NCBI GenBank assembly: GCA_028709565.1
Contig: JAQVWU010000029.1
Span: 1 to 14,057, forward strand
Direction: 5' to 3'
DNA length: 14,057 nt
Origin: Eubacteriales bacterium
Lineage (GTDB): Bacteria; Bacillota; Clostridia; Oscillospirales; CAG-272
Part shown: positions 6,523 to 12,731 of the stretch, piece after piece
Position numbering within the stretch: position 1 is the first letter of the stretch
Layout of the letters: each line of letters opens with the position of its first letter
Notes under the pieces: model-generated
Databases searched by the model: none
Seen by the model: the letters and a program-made list of their open reading frames with translations, nothing else
Told to the model about the DNA's origin: nothing
Position numbers and translations under genes: made by a program

Positions 6523-7779
6523 TTGATTAAAATAAATTCCGCCGAGATACTGTGTGTGGGCACCGAGCTGCTTATGGGCGAAATTGTCAACACAAACGCC
6601 GCCTATATATCCGGGCGGCTGGCTTCCATGGGGATAAATCAATACTACCAGGCGGTGGTGGGCGACAATCCGGCGCGCCTGGAACGCTGTATCACCGCTT
6701 CTCTGGAACGGTGCGATCTGCTGATCATGACGGGCGGTCTGGGCCCTACCTATGACGACCTGACAAAGGAGACCGCCGCGCGGCTGATGAACCGCAGGCT
6801 TTATTTGCATGAGCCCTCGCTTGAGCGCATGAAGATATACTTTTCCGAAAGAAACGTGGTAATGTCGGAAACCAATATCAAACAGGCGATGATGCCGGAG
6901 GGGGCGGTGGTGTTTGTCAACAACAACGGTACAGCGCCCGGTTTGGCCGTCGAAGACGACAAACGCGGTAAGATCATCATCATGCTGCCCGGTCCGCCGG
7001 GTGAAATGGTGCCCATGTTCCGCGATTCGGTTGAGCCCTATCTGAAGAGTTTTTCGTCGGTGACGCTGGTCAGCCGCAATATCAATATAACGGGACTGGG
7101 CGAATCGGCGGTTGAGGAAATACTGGAGCCCGTTATGAAGGCGGCCATTAATCCTACCGTGGCTCCCTATTGCAAAGAGGGGGAGGTCAGACTGCGCGTT
7201 ACTGCCCGAGCCGAAAACGAAGACGAGGGTCTTGTTTTATGCGATGAAATGATCGGCCGCATACGCCAAACCGCCGTCGCGCCCTATATCTACGGGGTGG
7301 ATACTGACCTGCCGTCGGCTCTTATTGACCTGCTGCGCCGAAAAGGCAAAAAAATCGCCACGGCCGAATCCTGCACGGGCGGGCTGATCGCCGAAACGCT
7401 TACCTCGGTCAGCGGGGCGTCCGGGGTGTTTGACGGCGGGGTGGTTTCATATGCCAATACCCAAAAAATATCGCTGCTGGGTGTCAAAAAGGAAACGCTG
7501 GAACGATTCGGAGCGGTATCGGAGGAAACCGCGCGGGAAATGGCGGAGGGGGCGAGAGCGCTCATGGACGCCGATATCGCGGTCGCGGTGACGGGTATTG
7601 CCGGTCCGGGCGGAGGAACCGGCGAAAAGCCGGTCGGGCTTGTTTATATCGCGGTCGGAACAAAAGCCGATACGCAGGTACGCCGCTGCATGTTTATCGG
7701 CAACCGCGGCCGCGTGCGCCGCCTTGCCGCCGTAACCGCACTTTCCATGGCAATCGCGAAGGCAAAAAGCGACTTTTAA
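6523..7779 (+). CDS. cinA: CinA-family protein (competence/damage-inducible; nicotinamide-nucleotide amidohydrolase)
   Basis: A full two-domain CinA of 418 residues. The N-terminal molybdopterin-binding-like (COG1058) domain shows VGTELLMGEIVNTNAAYIS (12-30), TGGLGPTYDDLTKE (70-83) and MLPGPPGE (154-161). The C-terminal PncC-type amidase domain shows TAESCTGGL (280-288) with the nucleophile region Ser283, and TGIAGPGGG (357-365). The C-terminal domain deamidates NMN to nicotinic acid mononucleotide in pyridine nucleotide recycling, and the N-terminal domain of relatives has ADP-ribose pyrophosphatase activity. The start is TTG at 6523, because the only upstream candidate (GTG at 6514) is part of the ribosome binding site GAGGTG (6511-6516), which sits 6 bases before the TTG. 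In many Firmicutes recA follows cinA; here hpf follows on the opposite strand. Confidence 0.95.
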   Translation: MIKINSAEILCVGTELLMGEIVNTNAAYISGRLASMGINQYYQAVVGDNPARLERCITASLERCDLLIMTGGLGPTYDDLTKETAARLMNRRLYLHEPSLERMKIYFSERNVVMSETNIKQAMMPEGAVVFVNNNGTAPGLAVEDDKRGKIIIMLPGPPGEMVPMFRDSVEPYLKSFSSVTLVSRNINITGLGESAVEEILEPVMKAAINPTVAPYCKEGEVRLRVTARAENEDEGLVLCDEMIGRIRQTAVAPYIYGVDTDLPSALIDLLRRKGKKIATAESCTGGLIAETLTSVSGASGVFDGGVVSYANTQKISLLGVKKETLERFGAVSEETAREMAEGARALMDADIAVAVTGIAGPGGGTGEKPVGLVYIAVGTKADTQVRRCMFIGNRGRVRRLAAVTALSMAIAKAKSDF

Positions 7780-7793
7780 TAAAAAAACAAGAA

Positions 7794-7820
7794 AGGGAAA
7801 GCGTAAGCTTTCCCTGTTTT
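7794..7820. terminator. Bidirectional terminator between cinA and hpf
   Basis: AGGGAAAGC (7794-7802) and GCTTTCCCT (7807-7815) form a perfect 9-bp stem with a 4-base loop. The stem is followed by GTTTT on the plus strand and by TTTCTTGTTTTTTT on the minus strand, so it can stop both convergent transcripts. Confidence 0.88.
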
Positions 7821-7836
7821 ATTAAAATCAGTAAAA

Positions 7837-8364
7837 TCAGGTGGGTATAATTAATCCGTAGCCGTTGTCATATCTTTTATAGACCACATTTACCTCATCT
7901 GATTCGGCATTTCTGAACATGAAAAACGAATGTCCTATCAGGTTCATTTGCAGAATAGCCTCCTCGGGCGTCATCGGTTTTATTGCGAAAGATTTTACCC
8001 GGATATTGAATTCAGGTTCCTCTTCCACCGACGCTAAAGCGGCATCGCCGTTTTCCTTGACAAAAGCTCCGTCCCGCAGCCTTTTCTCAAGACGGGTTTT
8101 GTTTTTCCGTATCTGACGCTCGATTGCCTCGATAACCTCATCGAGGGCGTTGTTGAAGGTTGTGCTTGCTTTTTCACTGCGATACAGTGTTCCGCCGCTT
8201 GAGATGGTGAGCTCAAGTACTTCCAGGTTGCGCTTTTTGGACAACGTAATGTAGGCTTTGGCGTCATCACGGAAGAATTTGTCGAATTTGCGCAGTTTCT
8301 TTTCAAACAGGGCTTTCAGGTCCTCCGAAACGTCCATTTGCCTTCCGACAGTTGTTATTTTCAC
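7837..8364 (-). CDS. hpf: Long-form ribosome hibernation promoting factor
   Basis: A 175-residue long HPF. Residues 1-95 form the S30AE/RaiA ribosome-binding domain (MKITTVGRQMDVSEDLKAL, KLRKFDKFF, ASTTFNNALDEVIEAIERQI). A charged linker follows, and residues 115-175 are the C-terminal dimerisation domain (VKSFAIKPMTPEEAILQM, GHSFFMFRNAES, VYKRYDNGYGLI). In stationary phase it silences 70S ribosomes by pairing them into 100S dimers. The start codon is GTG (8364-8362), with AGGTGGAG about 7 bases ahead. In the 261-base gap to the next gene a TATAAT reads toward hpf (8424-8419), but I see no convincing -35 partner. Confidence 0.95.
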   Translation of the reverse strand: MKITTVGRQMDVSEDLKALFEKKLRKFDKFFRDDAKAYITLSKKRNLEVLELTISSGGTLYRSEKASTTFNNALDEVIEAIERQIRKNKTRLEKRLRDGAFVKENGDAALASVEEEPEFNIRVKSFAIKPMTPEEAILQMNLIGHSFFMFRNAESDEVNVVYKRYDNGYGLIIPT

Positions 8365-8541
8365 AGCTCAACTCCACCTTTCATTATGTTTGTATCCAAA
8401 TATACCGGGTACATATATATTATATCACTTAAGTATAAAAAAATAAAGCGTAAAATAAAACATTTATTATGATCCGGTAAAAATATTAAGTCGGCGGAAC
8501 GCATCCGATGTAAATAATATGTAAATGATTAATAATCGATG

Positions 8542-8570
8542 TTGATATTGTTAATTGATTGTGTTAAAAT
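8542..8570 (+). promoter_or_regulatory. Promoter of the solute-binding lipoprotein gene
   Basis: TTGATA (8542-8547) and TAAAAT (8565-8570) with a 17-base spacer, about 50 bases before the ribosome binding site GGAGTG. The surrounding 8365-8625 gap is AT-rich and holds no gene that I can support. Confidence 0.65.
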
Positions 8571-8625
8571 ATCGAATGCCACTATGAAAATTACTTGTAA
8601 AATAATTAATATAGGAGTGACTTGA

Positions 8626-10122
8626 ATGCGCGCCGAAAAAATGTTGATTCAGTTTGTCGTACTTGTTTTTCTTGCCGTAACCTTAATTACCTCCTGTTCG
8701 GACCCGGTGTCCGATGAAAAATCGGCAACCGAAGCTGTTTTAACCGCGGAACCGGAGGAAACGGAGGAACCCCGTATTTATCCGGATCTGCCCGATGAAA
8801 AATATGACGGTATGGAGATAAGAATCGCCATGCATCCGGTCGGAGGCACCGACTGGCAGGACTGGCTGTCCCGGGATATCGATACCGATGCCCCCAACGG
8901 CGAGGTTATAAACGACGCTGTTTACGCGCGCAATCTGGCCGTTGAGGAAAAGTTTGATGTTATAATAACGGGTATTGAGAATACCGATATAAACGTGGCG
9001 GTCCAGAAGCTGGTAAAGGCGGGTACCGATGATTATCATATCGTCACACCCCGCATTGAAAGCATAAAATCCACCGTCCGCAACGGATATTTTGTAAATC
9101 TGCATAACGTCGAGTATATGGACCTGACCAAACCCTGGTATGACCAGATGATGATTGACAACGCGACCATACTCGGCCAGCTCTATTATGTCACCGGTGA
9201 CATGATTATCCTGGACGACGACTCGACCTCCGCCATGGTTTTTAATAAAAAGATGGTCACCGACTATAATATGGACCTGCCATACGACCTTGTCTTTGAC
9301 AACAAGTGGACCTTTGACAAGATGAACGAGATGATAACCGCGGCGTCAAAGGACCTCAACGGCGACGGCAAAGCGGACCTTGAAGATCAGTACGGACTGC
9401 TGTGGCAGCGGGATGCCATTGTATCCCATCTGCACGCCGGCGGCGGACGTATTGTAACCATAGACAGCGAAGGAATCCCCGTTCTGACGCTGGGCGATGA
9501 AAAGAATTACTTAATACTCAATAAGTTGTTTGAAATCATGTACCGTGACGATGTGGTTATCAACCTGCACCATCTGGAGGGCAAACAGGACATATATCAG
9601 CTCCAGACAAAAATGTTTTCCGAGGACCGCGCGCTCATGATGTGGATCAGAATGCGCGTCGTCGAAACGCTGCGCAACATGGTCACCGATTTCGGTATAA
9701 TACCCATACCCAAATATGAGGAAGCACAGGAATCTTTTTATCATACCGTCAACCGTTACACGGGAGCCGCGGTGGCAATACCGAACAGCGGCGCCTTTGA
9801 CCCGCAGACAATAGGCGTAATAATCGAAGCCATGTCAGGCGAATCGAAATACACGCTGCTTGAAGCCTACTATGAAACCAACCTGGGCACAAAGATCGCG
9901 CGCGACCCCGAATCTACCATGATGCTGGATATCATCATGCAGAACCGCGTTTATGATACCGGCGAGCTGTATGATATAGGGTCTCTGTCCTGGGATTTGT
10001 ATACCATGACAATGACCAACAACCCGGATTTCGGTTCGTTTATGGCCAAACGCGCCACCAACGCCGAAAAAGCGATGGATAAATTTATCACTGACTTCGA
10101 AAAGTTGGCGTTGGGCGATTGA
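8626..10122 (+). CDS. Extracellular solute-binding lipoprotein of an ABC importer (orphan)
   Basis: A 498-residue secreted lipoprotein. A short basic start and hydrophobic stretch (6-22) lead to the lipobox ITSC with lipidated Cys24. A Glu/Thr/Ala-rich tether follows (about 26-50), then a mature domain of the size of sugar-type (cluster B/MalE-like) binding proteins. Within it, GDMIILDDDSTSAMVFNKK (190-209 region) resembles the central segment of that class. DLNGDGKADLED (243-254) has the spacing of a dockerin/EF-hand-like calcium loop, common in such proteins from Clostridia. GGSGAV-type hinges are not obvious. GGAGTG precedes the ATG by 6 bases. The gene has its own promoter and terminator and no permease or ATPase neighbours, so its transporter must be encoded elsewhere or its role is sensory. 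Ligand unknown. Confidence 0.85.
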   Translation: MRAEKMLIQFVVLVFLAVTLITSCSDPVSDEKSATEAVLTAEPEETEEPRIYPDLPDEKYDGMEIRIAMHPVGGTDWQDWLSRDIDTDAPNGEVINDAVYARNLAVEEKFDVIITGIENTDINVAVQKLVKAGTDDYHIVTPRIESIKSTVRNGYFVNLHNVEYMDLTKPWYDQMMIDNATILGQLYYVTGDMIILDDDSTSAMVFNKKMVTDYNMDLPYDLVFDNKWTFDKMNEMITAASKDLNGDGKADLEDQYGLLWQRDAIVSHLHAGGGRIVTIDSEGIPVLTLGDEKNYLILNKLFEIMYRDDVVINLHHLEGKQDIYQLQTKMFSEDRALMMWIRMRVVETLRNMVTDFGIIPIPKYEEAQESFYHTVNRYTGAAVAIPNSGAFDPQTIGVIIEAMSGESKYTLLEAYYETNLGTKIARDPESTMMLDIIMQNRVYDTGELYDIGSLSWDLYTMTMTNNPDFGSFMAKRATNAEKAMDKFITDFEKLALGD

Positions 10123-10138
10123 TTTTGCGATAATAAAT

Positions 10139-10166
10139 AAAAAGGACTGCATGCGCGGTCCTTTTT
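10139..10166 (+). terminator. Rho-independent terminator of the solute-binding lipoprotein gene
   Basis: AAAAAGGAC (10139-10147) pairs perfectly with GTCCTTTTT (10158-10166) around a 10-base loop, 17 bases after the stop codon. The group II intron fragment begins directly behind it. Confidence 0.9.
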
Positions 10167-10169
10167 AAT

Positions 10170-10366
10170 GTGTGTGCTCGGCATGAGTAATAACTTGGCG
10201 GTGAAAGTCCGCTGCAGACTTGGCAGTAGGAACTGTTAGCCGAAGACAAGGGTGTCCATCGTGAGGTGGAATCCGGAGGAAGTCGGATGCGGAAGCTGAG
10301 AAGTGCCACCGCGGGCAAAACCTTGGTCTGACGAACAGAAACTGCATATAAGGCGTATAAGGATGG
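10170..10366 (+). mobile_element. Group II intron fragment: 5' end and part of domain I, no maturase, no 3' end
   Basis: The stretch opens with GTGTG (the 5' GUGYG-type intron boundary) and continues with domain I sequence seen in many bacterial group II introns: GCGGTGAAAGTCCGC (10198-10212 region, a small hairpin), AGGAACTGTTAGCCGA, GACAAGGGTGTCCATCGTGA, GAGGTGGAATCC and TCTGACGAACAGAAAC followed by GCATATAAGGC. Recognition is from memory of these conserved blocks. The similarity fades after about 10366. No reverse transcriptase frame and no domain V/VI follow before the tRNA genes, so the copy cannot splice or move by itself. It lies 3-5 bases after a terminator hairpin, the site class preferred by group IIC introns, but I cannot assign the class from this part alone. 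Confidence 0.8.
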
Positions 10367-10636
10367 CTTATGATCTTTTTTATTTTTAACATGTTTTGCC
10401 CTCTCTGACCGTCTTAAAGAATATGTTTATTATATCAAATGGATGTTTGTTTTGCAACTCAAAAAGTCATGACGCTATTCGTTTTACCGATTAAGCCGGT
10501 TTCGCTGATTCCGTCTTTACCGTATAAAATTATGCCGTAAAAGACGATTAAACGACAAAAACGGTGACGCCGGATAATATTTGCGCTTTTATCTTTATAT
10601 AACGGAAGAAAAACGGAGGAAAATTTAAAATTAGCC
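10367..10636. other. Intergenic stretch without recognisable gene
   Basis: About 270 bases between the intron fragment and the tRNA promoter. No supportable reading frame is present. The only structure I see is an imperfect hairpin with 7-bp arms, CGTCTTT (10512-10518) and AAAGACG (10540-10546). It may be what is left of the DNA that followed the intron. Confidence 0.5.
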
Positions 10637-10666
10637 TTGACAAAACAGATTCTTGTATGTTATAAT
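10637..10666 (+). promoter_or_regulatory. Promoter of the tRNA-Thr / tRNA-Tyr operon
   Basis: TTGACA (10637-10642), an 18-base spacer and TATAAT (10661-10666), with a TG one base ahead of the -10 (extended -10, TGTTATAAT). The expected start near 10673 gives a 28-base leader before the first tRNA. Strong, as expected for stable RNA. Confidence 0.85.
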
Positions 10667-10700
10667 AAAAGACGTCGCGGAACAACGGCGTAAATGACAC

Positions 10701-10775
10701 GCTGGTGTGGCTCAATGGCAGAGCAGCTGATTTGTAATCAGCAGGTTGTTGGTTCGACTCCGATCACCAGCTCCA
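10701..10775 (+). tRNA. tRNA-Thr (anticodon TGT)
   Basis: A full cloverleaf is present. The acceptor GCTGGTG pairs with CACCAGC (10765-10771); the D-arm contains GGCTCAATGGCAGAGC; the anticodon stem GCTGA/TCAGC encloses the loop TTTGTAA with anticodon TGT; the T-loop is TTCGACT. CCA is encoded at 10773-10775. It reads ACA and probably other ACN codons. Confidence 0.97.
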
Positions 10776-10812
10776 GCGCCAAAGCGCAGGCAAAAACCTA
10801 ATATTCAAACGG

Positions 10813-10897
10813 GGGGGAATTCCCGAGCGGCCAAAGGGGGCAGACTGTAAATCTGTTGTCAGTGACTTCGGTGGTCCGAATCCACCTTCCCCCACCA
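10813..10897 (+). tRNA. tRNA-Tyr (anticodon GTA)
   Basis: An 85-base type II tRNA with a long variable arm. The acceptor GGGGGAA pairs with TTCCCCC (10887-10893); discriminator A10894; encoded CCA 10895-10897. The anticodon arm GCAGA-CTGTAAA-TCTGT gives GTA, and the T-arm is GGTGG-TCCGAAT-CCACC. It lies 37 bases after tRNA-Thr under the same promoter. Confidence 0.97.
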
Positions 10898-10932
10898 AAA
10901 ATTCCCGAATGCGCAGGCAGTCGGGAATTTTT
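10897..10932 (+). terminator. Terminator of the tRNA operon
   Basis: AAAAATTCCCGA (10897-10908) and TCGGGAATTTTT (10921-10932) form a perfect 12-bp stem around a 12-base loop. The first A is also the last base of the tRNA-Tyr CCA, so the hairpin abuts the mature tRNA end and may affect its 3' trimming. Confidence 0.85.
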
Positions 10933-10944
10933 ACCTTTTGCTTC

Positions 10945-10965
10945 TTCACTATTCACTATTACTTA
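10945..10965 (+). repeat. Short 7-base tandem repeat
   Basis: TTCACTA occurs twice in tandem (10945-10951, 10952-10958) and is followed by the related TTACTTA (10959-10965). Such TTCACTA runs are frequent around decayed repeats in gut Clostridia (from memory). Function unknown. Confidence 0.5.
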
Positions 10966-11013
10966 ACCGGCGCATTCGCAAATTTTTGGAAGTTGCGAAA
11001 GGAACGAGATATT

Positions 11014-11211
11014 ATGTCTGACAGTGGGTTGCTTGTAAAGTCAAAAACAATAAATGCCAGCCATGAAATCAAATCTGGCAGACGCGAAACCGTTCTGACA
11101 AATCAAATTATCCGCTCCGGTACATCAATCGGAGCGGATAATCGTTGCATTGAAGTAAAGAAGCTTCTTATATCTTCCGTTAACACCGCAAAACAGAATT
11201 CGAACAGTTAA
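11014..11211 (+). pseudogene. Collapsed four-helix-bundle (S23/IVS-type) protein gene
   Basis: The 65-residue frame starting at ATG 11014 joins separate pieces of the four-helix-bundle protein family (known from 23S rRNA intervening sequences and as free-standing genes). The central part is ETVLTNQIIRSGTSIGA, matching the family core (VLSxQILRSGTSIGAN). It is followed after only a few residues by CIEVKKLLISSVNTAKQN, which resembles the family's C-terminal helix. In intact members roughly 45-50 residues separate these parts, and the first helix also seems a few residues short. An internal in-frame deletion is the simplest reading. AAAGGAAC lies 10 bases before the ATG, and a hairpin terminator follows, so the remnant could still be expressed. 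It might instead be a natural short variant. Confidence 0.6.
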
Positions 11212-11235
11212 AGCCTGATGTTAAGGGCTTTTTTT
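11210..11235 (+). terminator. Terminator after the four-helix-bundle remnant
   Basis: AAAGCC (11210-11215) pairs with GGCTTT (11226-11231) around a 10-base loop, with a run of seven T. The stem begins inside the stop codon. Confidence 0.65.
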
Positions 11236-11273
11236 GCGCTTATTGAGGTTTTTATAAGTATATTATAACCACG

Positions 11274-11369
11274 GCGCTGAAAAACTTATGGAGACATAAA
11301 ACTCAACCTTGATGAAAAAACGCGGTTGAAATTCTGGAGATCTTAAAGGAACTGAATCGGAACGGAATG
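11274..11369 (+). pseudogene. Possible scraps of an ABC exporter (MacB-like permease start and ATPase piece)
   Basis: Translated short blocks look like broken pieces of one transporter. ALKNLWRHKTQ (11274-11306) resembles the N-terminus of MacB-type permeases. LDEKTRLK (11308-11331) and, in another frame, ILEILKELNRNGM (11331-11369) resemble the stretch after Walker B and the D-loop of their ATPases. Stops and frame changes separate the pieces, and the order permease-ATPase is not a normal gene end. The blocks are short, so chance resemblance is possible. Confidence 0.28.
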
Positions 11370-11899
11370 CACGCAAATTGCGGACTATTCATACAGTTTT
11401 TTTTGCAACACCCGCTACATATGTTACATATGCTACTAAAATTCTATACAGGTGGGGTAAAACGCATATATTTTTTAATTTATTTTTTTATTTTTTTACA
11501 AGTGCTGAATATCATCTATATATAAGGTTATATAAATTTTATGTAGTCATATGCAGCAGGCAATAAAAATGCCTCGAATAGTATTTAAAATGGCTGTTTT
11601 CTTCCGATACATTTTGCGCTACATCCTCTTCAAAAAATGTAGCCACCTGTTACATGTTCCGGAAATCTCAAAAGCGGATACATCTTGTATTGAGCTGCGT
11701 GTATGGAGTTATTTGCTCCTGACAGCGTTATCTTTTTAATATTTGGGACTTAGCCATAGACGGGGAGCCGCAGCGCGATATTCCCGGGATGAGTATTCAA
11801 TATTGACAGGGCTGTATTGAGCAGACTGCGGCCAAAGGACCCCGGCGACCGCCCCGGCTTCCTTGTGTTGACAGCTTTGTCTTTTTTTATGTTAATTTT
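11370..11899. other. Gene-free, partly AT-rich debris region
   Basis: Some 530 bases hold no frame that I can support. Bases 11455-11560 are almost entirely A/T, with runs of six to seven T. A perfect 7-bp inverted repeat, GCTACAT (11618-11624) with ATGTAGC (11637-11643), is present. The last 140 bases turn GC-rich again, which suggests that pieces of different origin are joined here. No clear terminator for the minus-strand regulator gene is visible. Confidence 0.5.
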
Positions 11900-12547
11900 T
11901 TAATTTTCCGGAGTATTGCTGTCGTTCCAGTTGCCTTGTGAATATTGAGGGTCCACCATATCACTGATTCCGGCCAGCAGCATAATGATACCCTGCACGC
12001 GATGAGGCTGTACAATATAATAGCCTTTGCCTTCATTGTCACTGTCCTCTTTAACCAGGTCGGCGGCAATGAGGGGCTTAAGGTGATGGTATACCTGCCC
12101 GGTTGAGTTATAACCGCATTCCTCAACAAGCTGCGCCACCGTTATGGGCTTTTTCAGAATCGCCAGCAGAATATTCAGACGATCATTGTTGCCGATACAG
12201 GCAAGCACCTTTTCCGCCATTTTGTTTTCAATCAGGGCGAGCAGGTCGTTTGTGTTAACTTCATTGCGAATCCATGTGGACTGCCTGTTCCCGGATGCAA
12301 ATACGCCCAAATAGGTGATACGGCCGTTATCGCCGTTTGAACCGCATGTGTTCTCCAACCTGTCGAGAATGGACATGACGGCGGGGTCCGGGTGCATGTG
12401 CTCCATCTTTTCGATATGTCCGACACGTTTATGCGGTTTCTTGCAGGCTGTTGATGAATCAGCAGTATGACCTTTAGTCAGTAGATCCTTGATATCCTGC
12501 AGTTCTTTTTTCAAAGCATCAATTTCAAATCCATAATCTCTTTCCAT
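11900..12547 (-). CDS. ArsR-like winged-helix transcriptional regulator with N-terminal coiled coil
   Basis: A 215-residue DNA-binding protein. Residues 5-24 (YGFEIDALKKELQDIKDLLT region) form a probable coiled coil. A linker with several His and Cys (C35, H39, H44, H50, H52) and a middle segment (about 55-105) follow. The winged helix is at 110-185: ACIGNNDRLNILLAILKKP, recognition-helix region TVAQLVEECGYNSTGQVYHHLKPLI, and wing AADLVKED...GKGYYIV, an ArsR/MarR-like order. The ATG has GGGAGAA as ribosome binding site. Its own promoter is flanked by two palindromes, so it probably represses itself and perhaps the divergent sigma gene. No metal-binding CxC box of true ArsR sensors is seen in the recognition helix, so the signal is unknown. 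The C-terminal tail (198-215) is polar. Confidence 0.82.
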   Translation of the reverse strand: MERDYGFEIDALKKELQDIKDLLTKGHTADSSTACKKPHKRVGHIEKMEHMHPDPAVMSILDRLENTCGSNGDNGRITYLGVFASGNRQSTWIRNEVNTNDLLALIENKMAEKVLACIGNNDRLNILLAILKKPITVAQLVEECGYNSTGQVYHHLKPLIAADLVKEDSDNEGKGYYIVQPHRVQGIIMLLAGISDMVDPQYSQGNWNDSNTPEN

Positions 12548-12566
12548 AACAATTCTCCCGTTATCA

Positions 12567-12586
12567 TATTACGCTAATGCGTAATA
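12567..12586. promoter_or_regulatory. Operator candidate 1 (perfect inverted repeat)
   Basis: TATTACGC-TAAT-GCGTAATA: 8-base arms around a 4-base centre, directly downstream of the -10 element of the winged-helix gene, where a bound dimer would block the transcript start. It is the most likely autorepression site. Confidence 0.7.
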
Positions 12587-12588
12587 CC

Positions 12589-12617
12589 ATAATAGCACGA
12601 TTTAATAAATTTGTCAA
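12589..12617 (-). promoter_or_regulatory. Promoter of the winged-helix regulator gene
   Basis: On the minus strand TTGACA (12617-12612), a 17-base spacer and TATTAT (12594-12589). The expected start falls inside the palindrome at 12567-12586. Confidence 0.8.
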
Positions 12618-12619
12618 TA

Positions 12620-12629
12620 CGTAATTACG
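12620..12629. promoter_or_regulatory. Operator candidate 2 (palindrome upstream of the -35)
   Basis: CGTAATTACG is a perfect 10-base palindrome two bases upstream of the -35 element. It shares the TTACG/CGTAA half-site with operator 1, with the halves placed closer. The two centres are 48 bases apart. Confidence 0.55.
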
Positions 12630-12662
12630 GATAACCAAAAAAATTATAAAAAATATTTTAAG

Positions 12663-12688
12663 TGAACCTTTCGGTATTTTTTTCCGTC
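12663..12688 (+). promoter_or_regulatory. ECF-type promoter of the sigma factor gene (probable autoregulation)
   Basis: TGAACC (12663-12668) and CGTC (12685-12688) separated by 16 bases. This matches the general ECF pattern (-35 with an AAC core, -10 CGTC, 16-base spacer as at sigma-M/W promoters of B. subtilis). The transcript would start near 12695. ECF genes commonly transcribe themselves from such sites. Confidence 0.65.
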
Positions 12689-12731
12689 TTTATATATGAA
12701 AGCGATAATAGAATTGCGAGGAGGTGACGAC

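Noticed and set aside
8365..8625. Riboswitch or small RNA in the hpf/solute-binding protein gap
   Set aside because: The stretch is AT-rich and I found no conserved riboswitch core or terminator-like hairpin in it.
11378..11739. Two 62-codon plus-strand frames (11378-11566, 11551-11739)
   Set aside because: They run through very AT-rich sequence, are rich in Phe, Tyr and Ile by composition, and lack good ribosome binding sites or motifs.
11880..11896. GACA-GCTT-TGTC with a following T-run as a terminator
   Set aside because: A 4-bp stem is too short to be convincing, and no plus-strand gene ends nearby.
12696..12698. ATG at 12696 as the sigma factor start
   Set aside because: It coincides with the predicted transcript start and has no ribosome binding site, while the ATG at 12732 has GGAGGTG 5 bases ahead.
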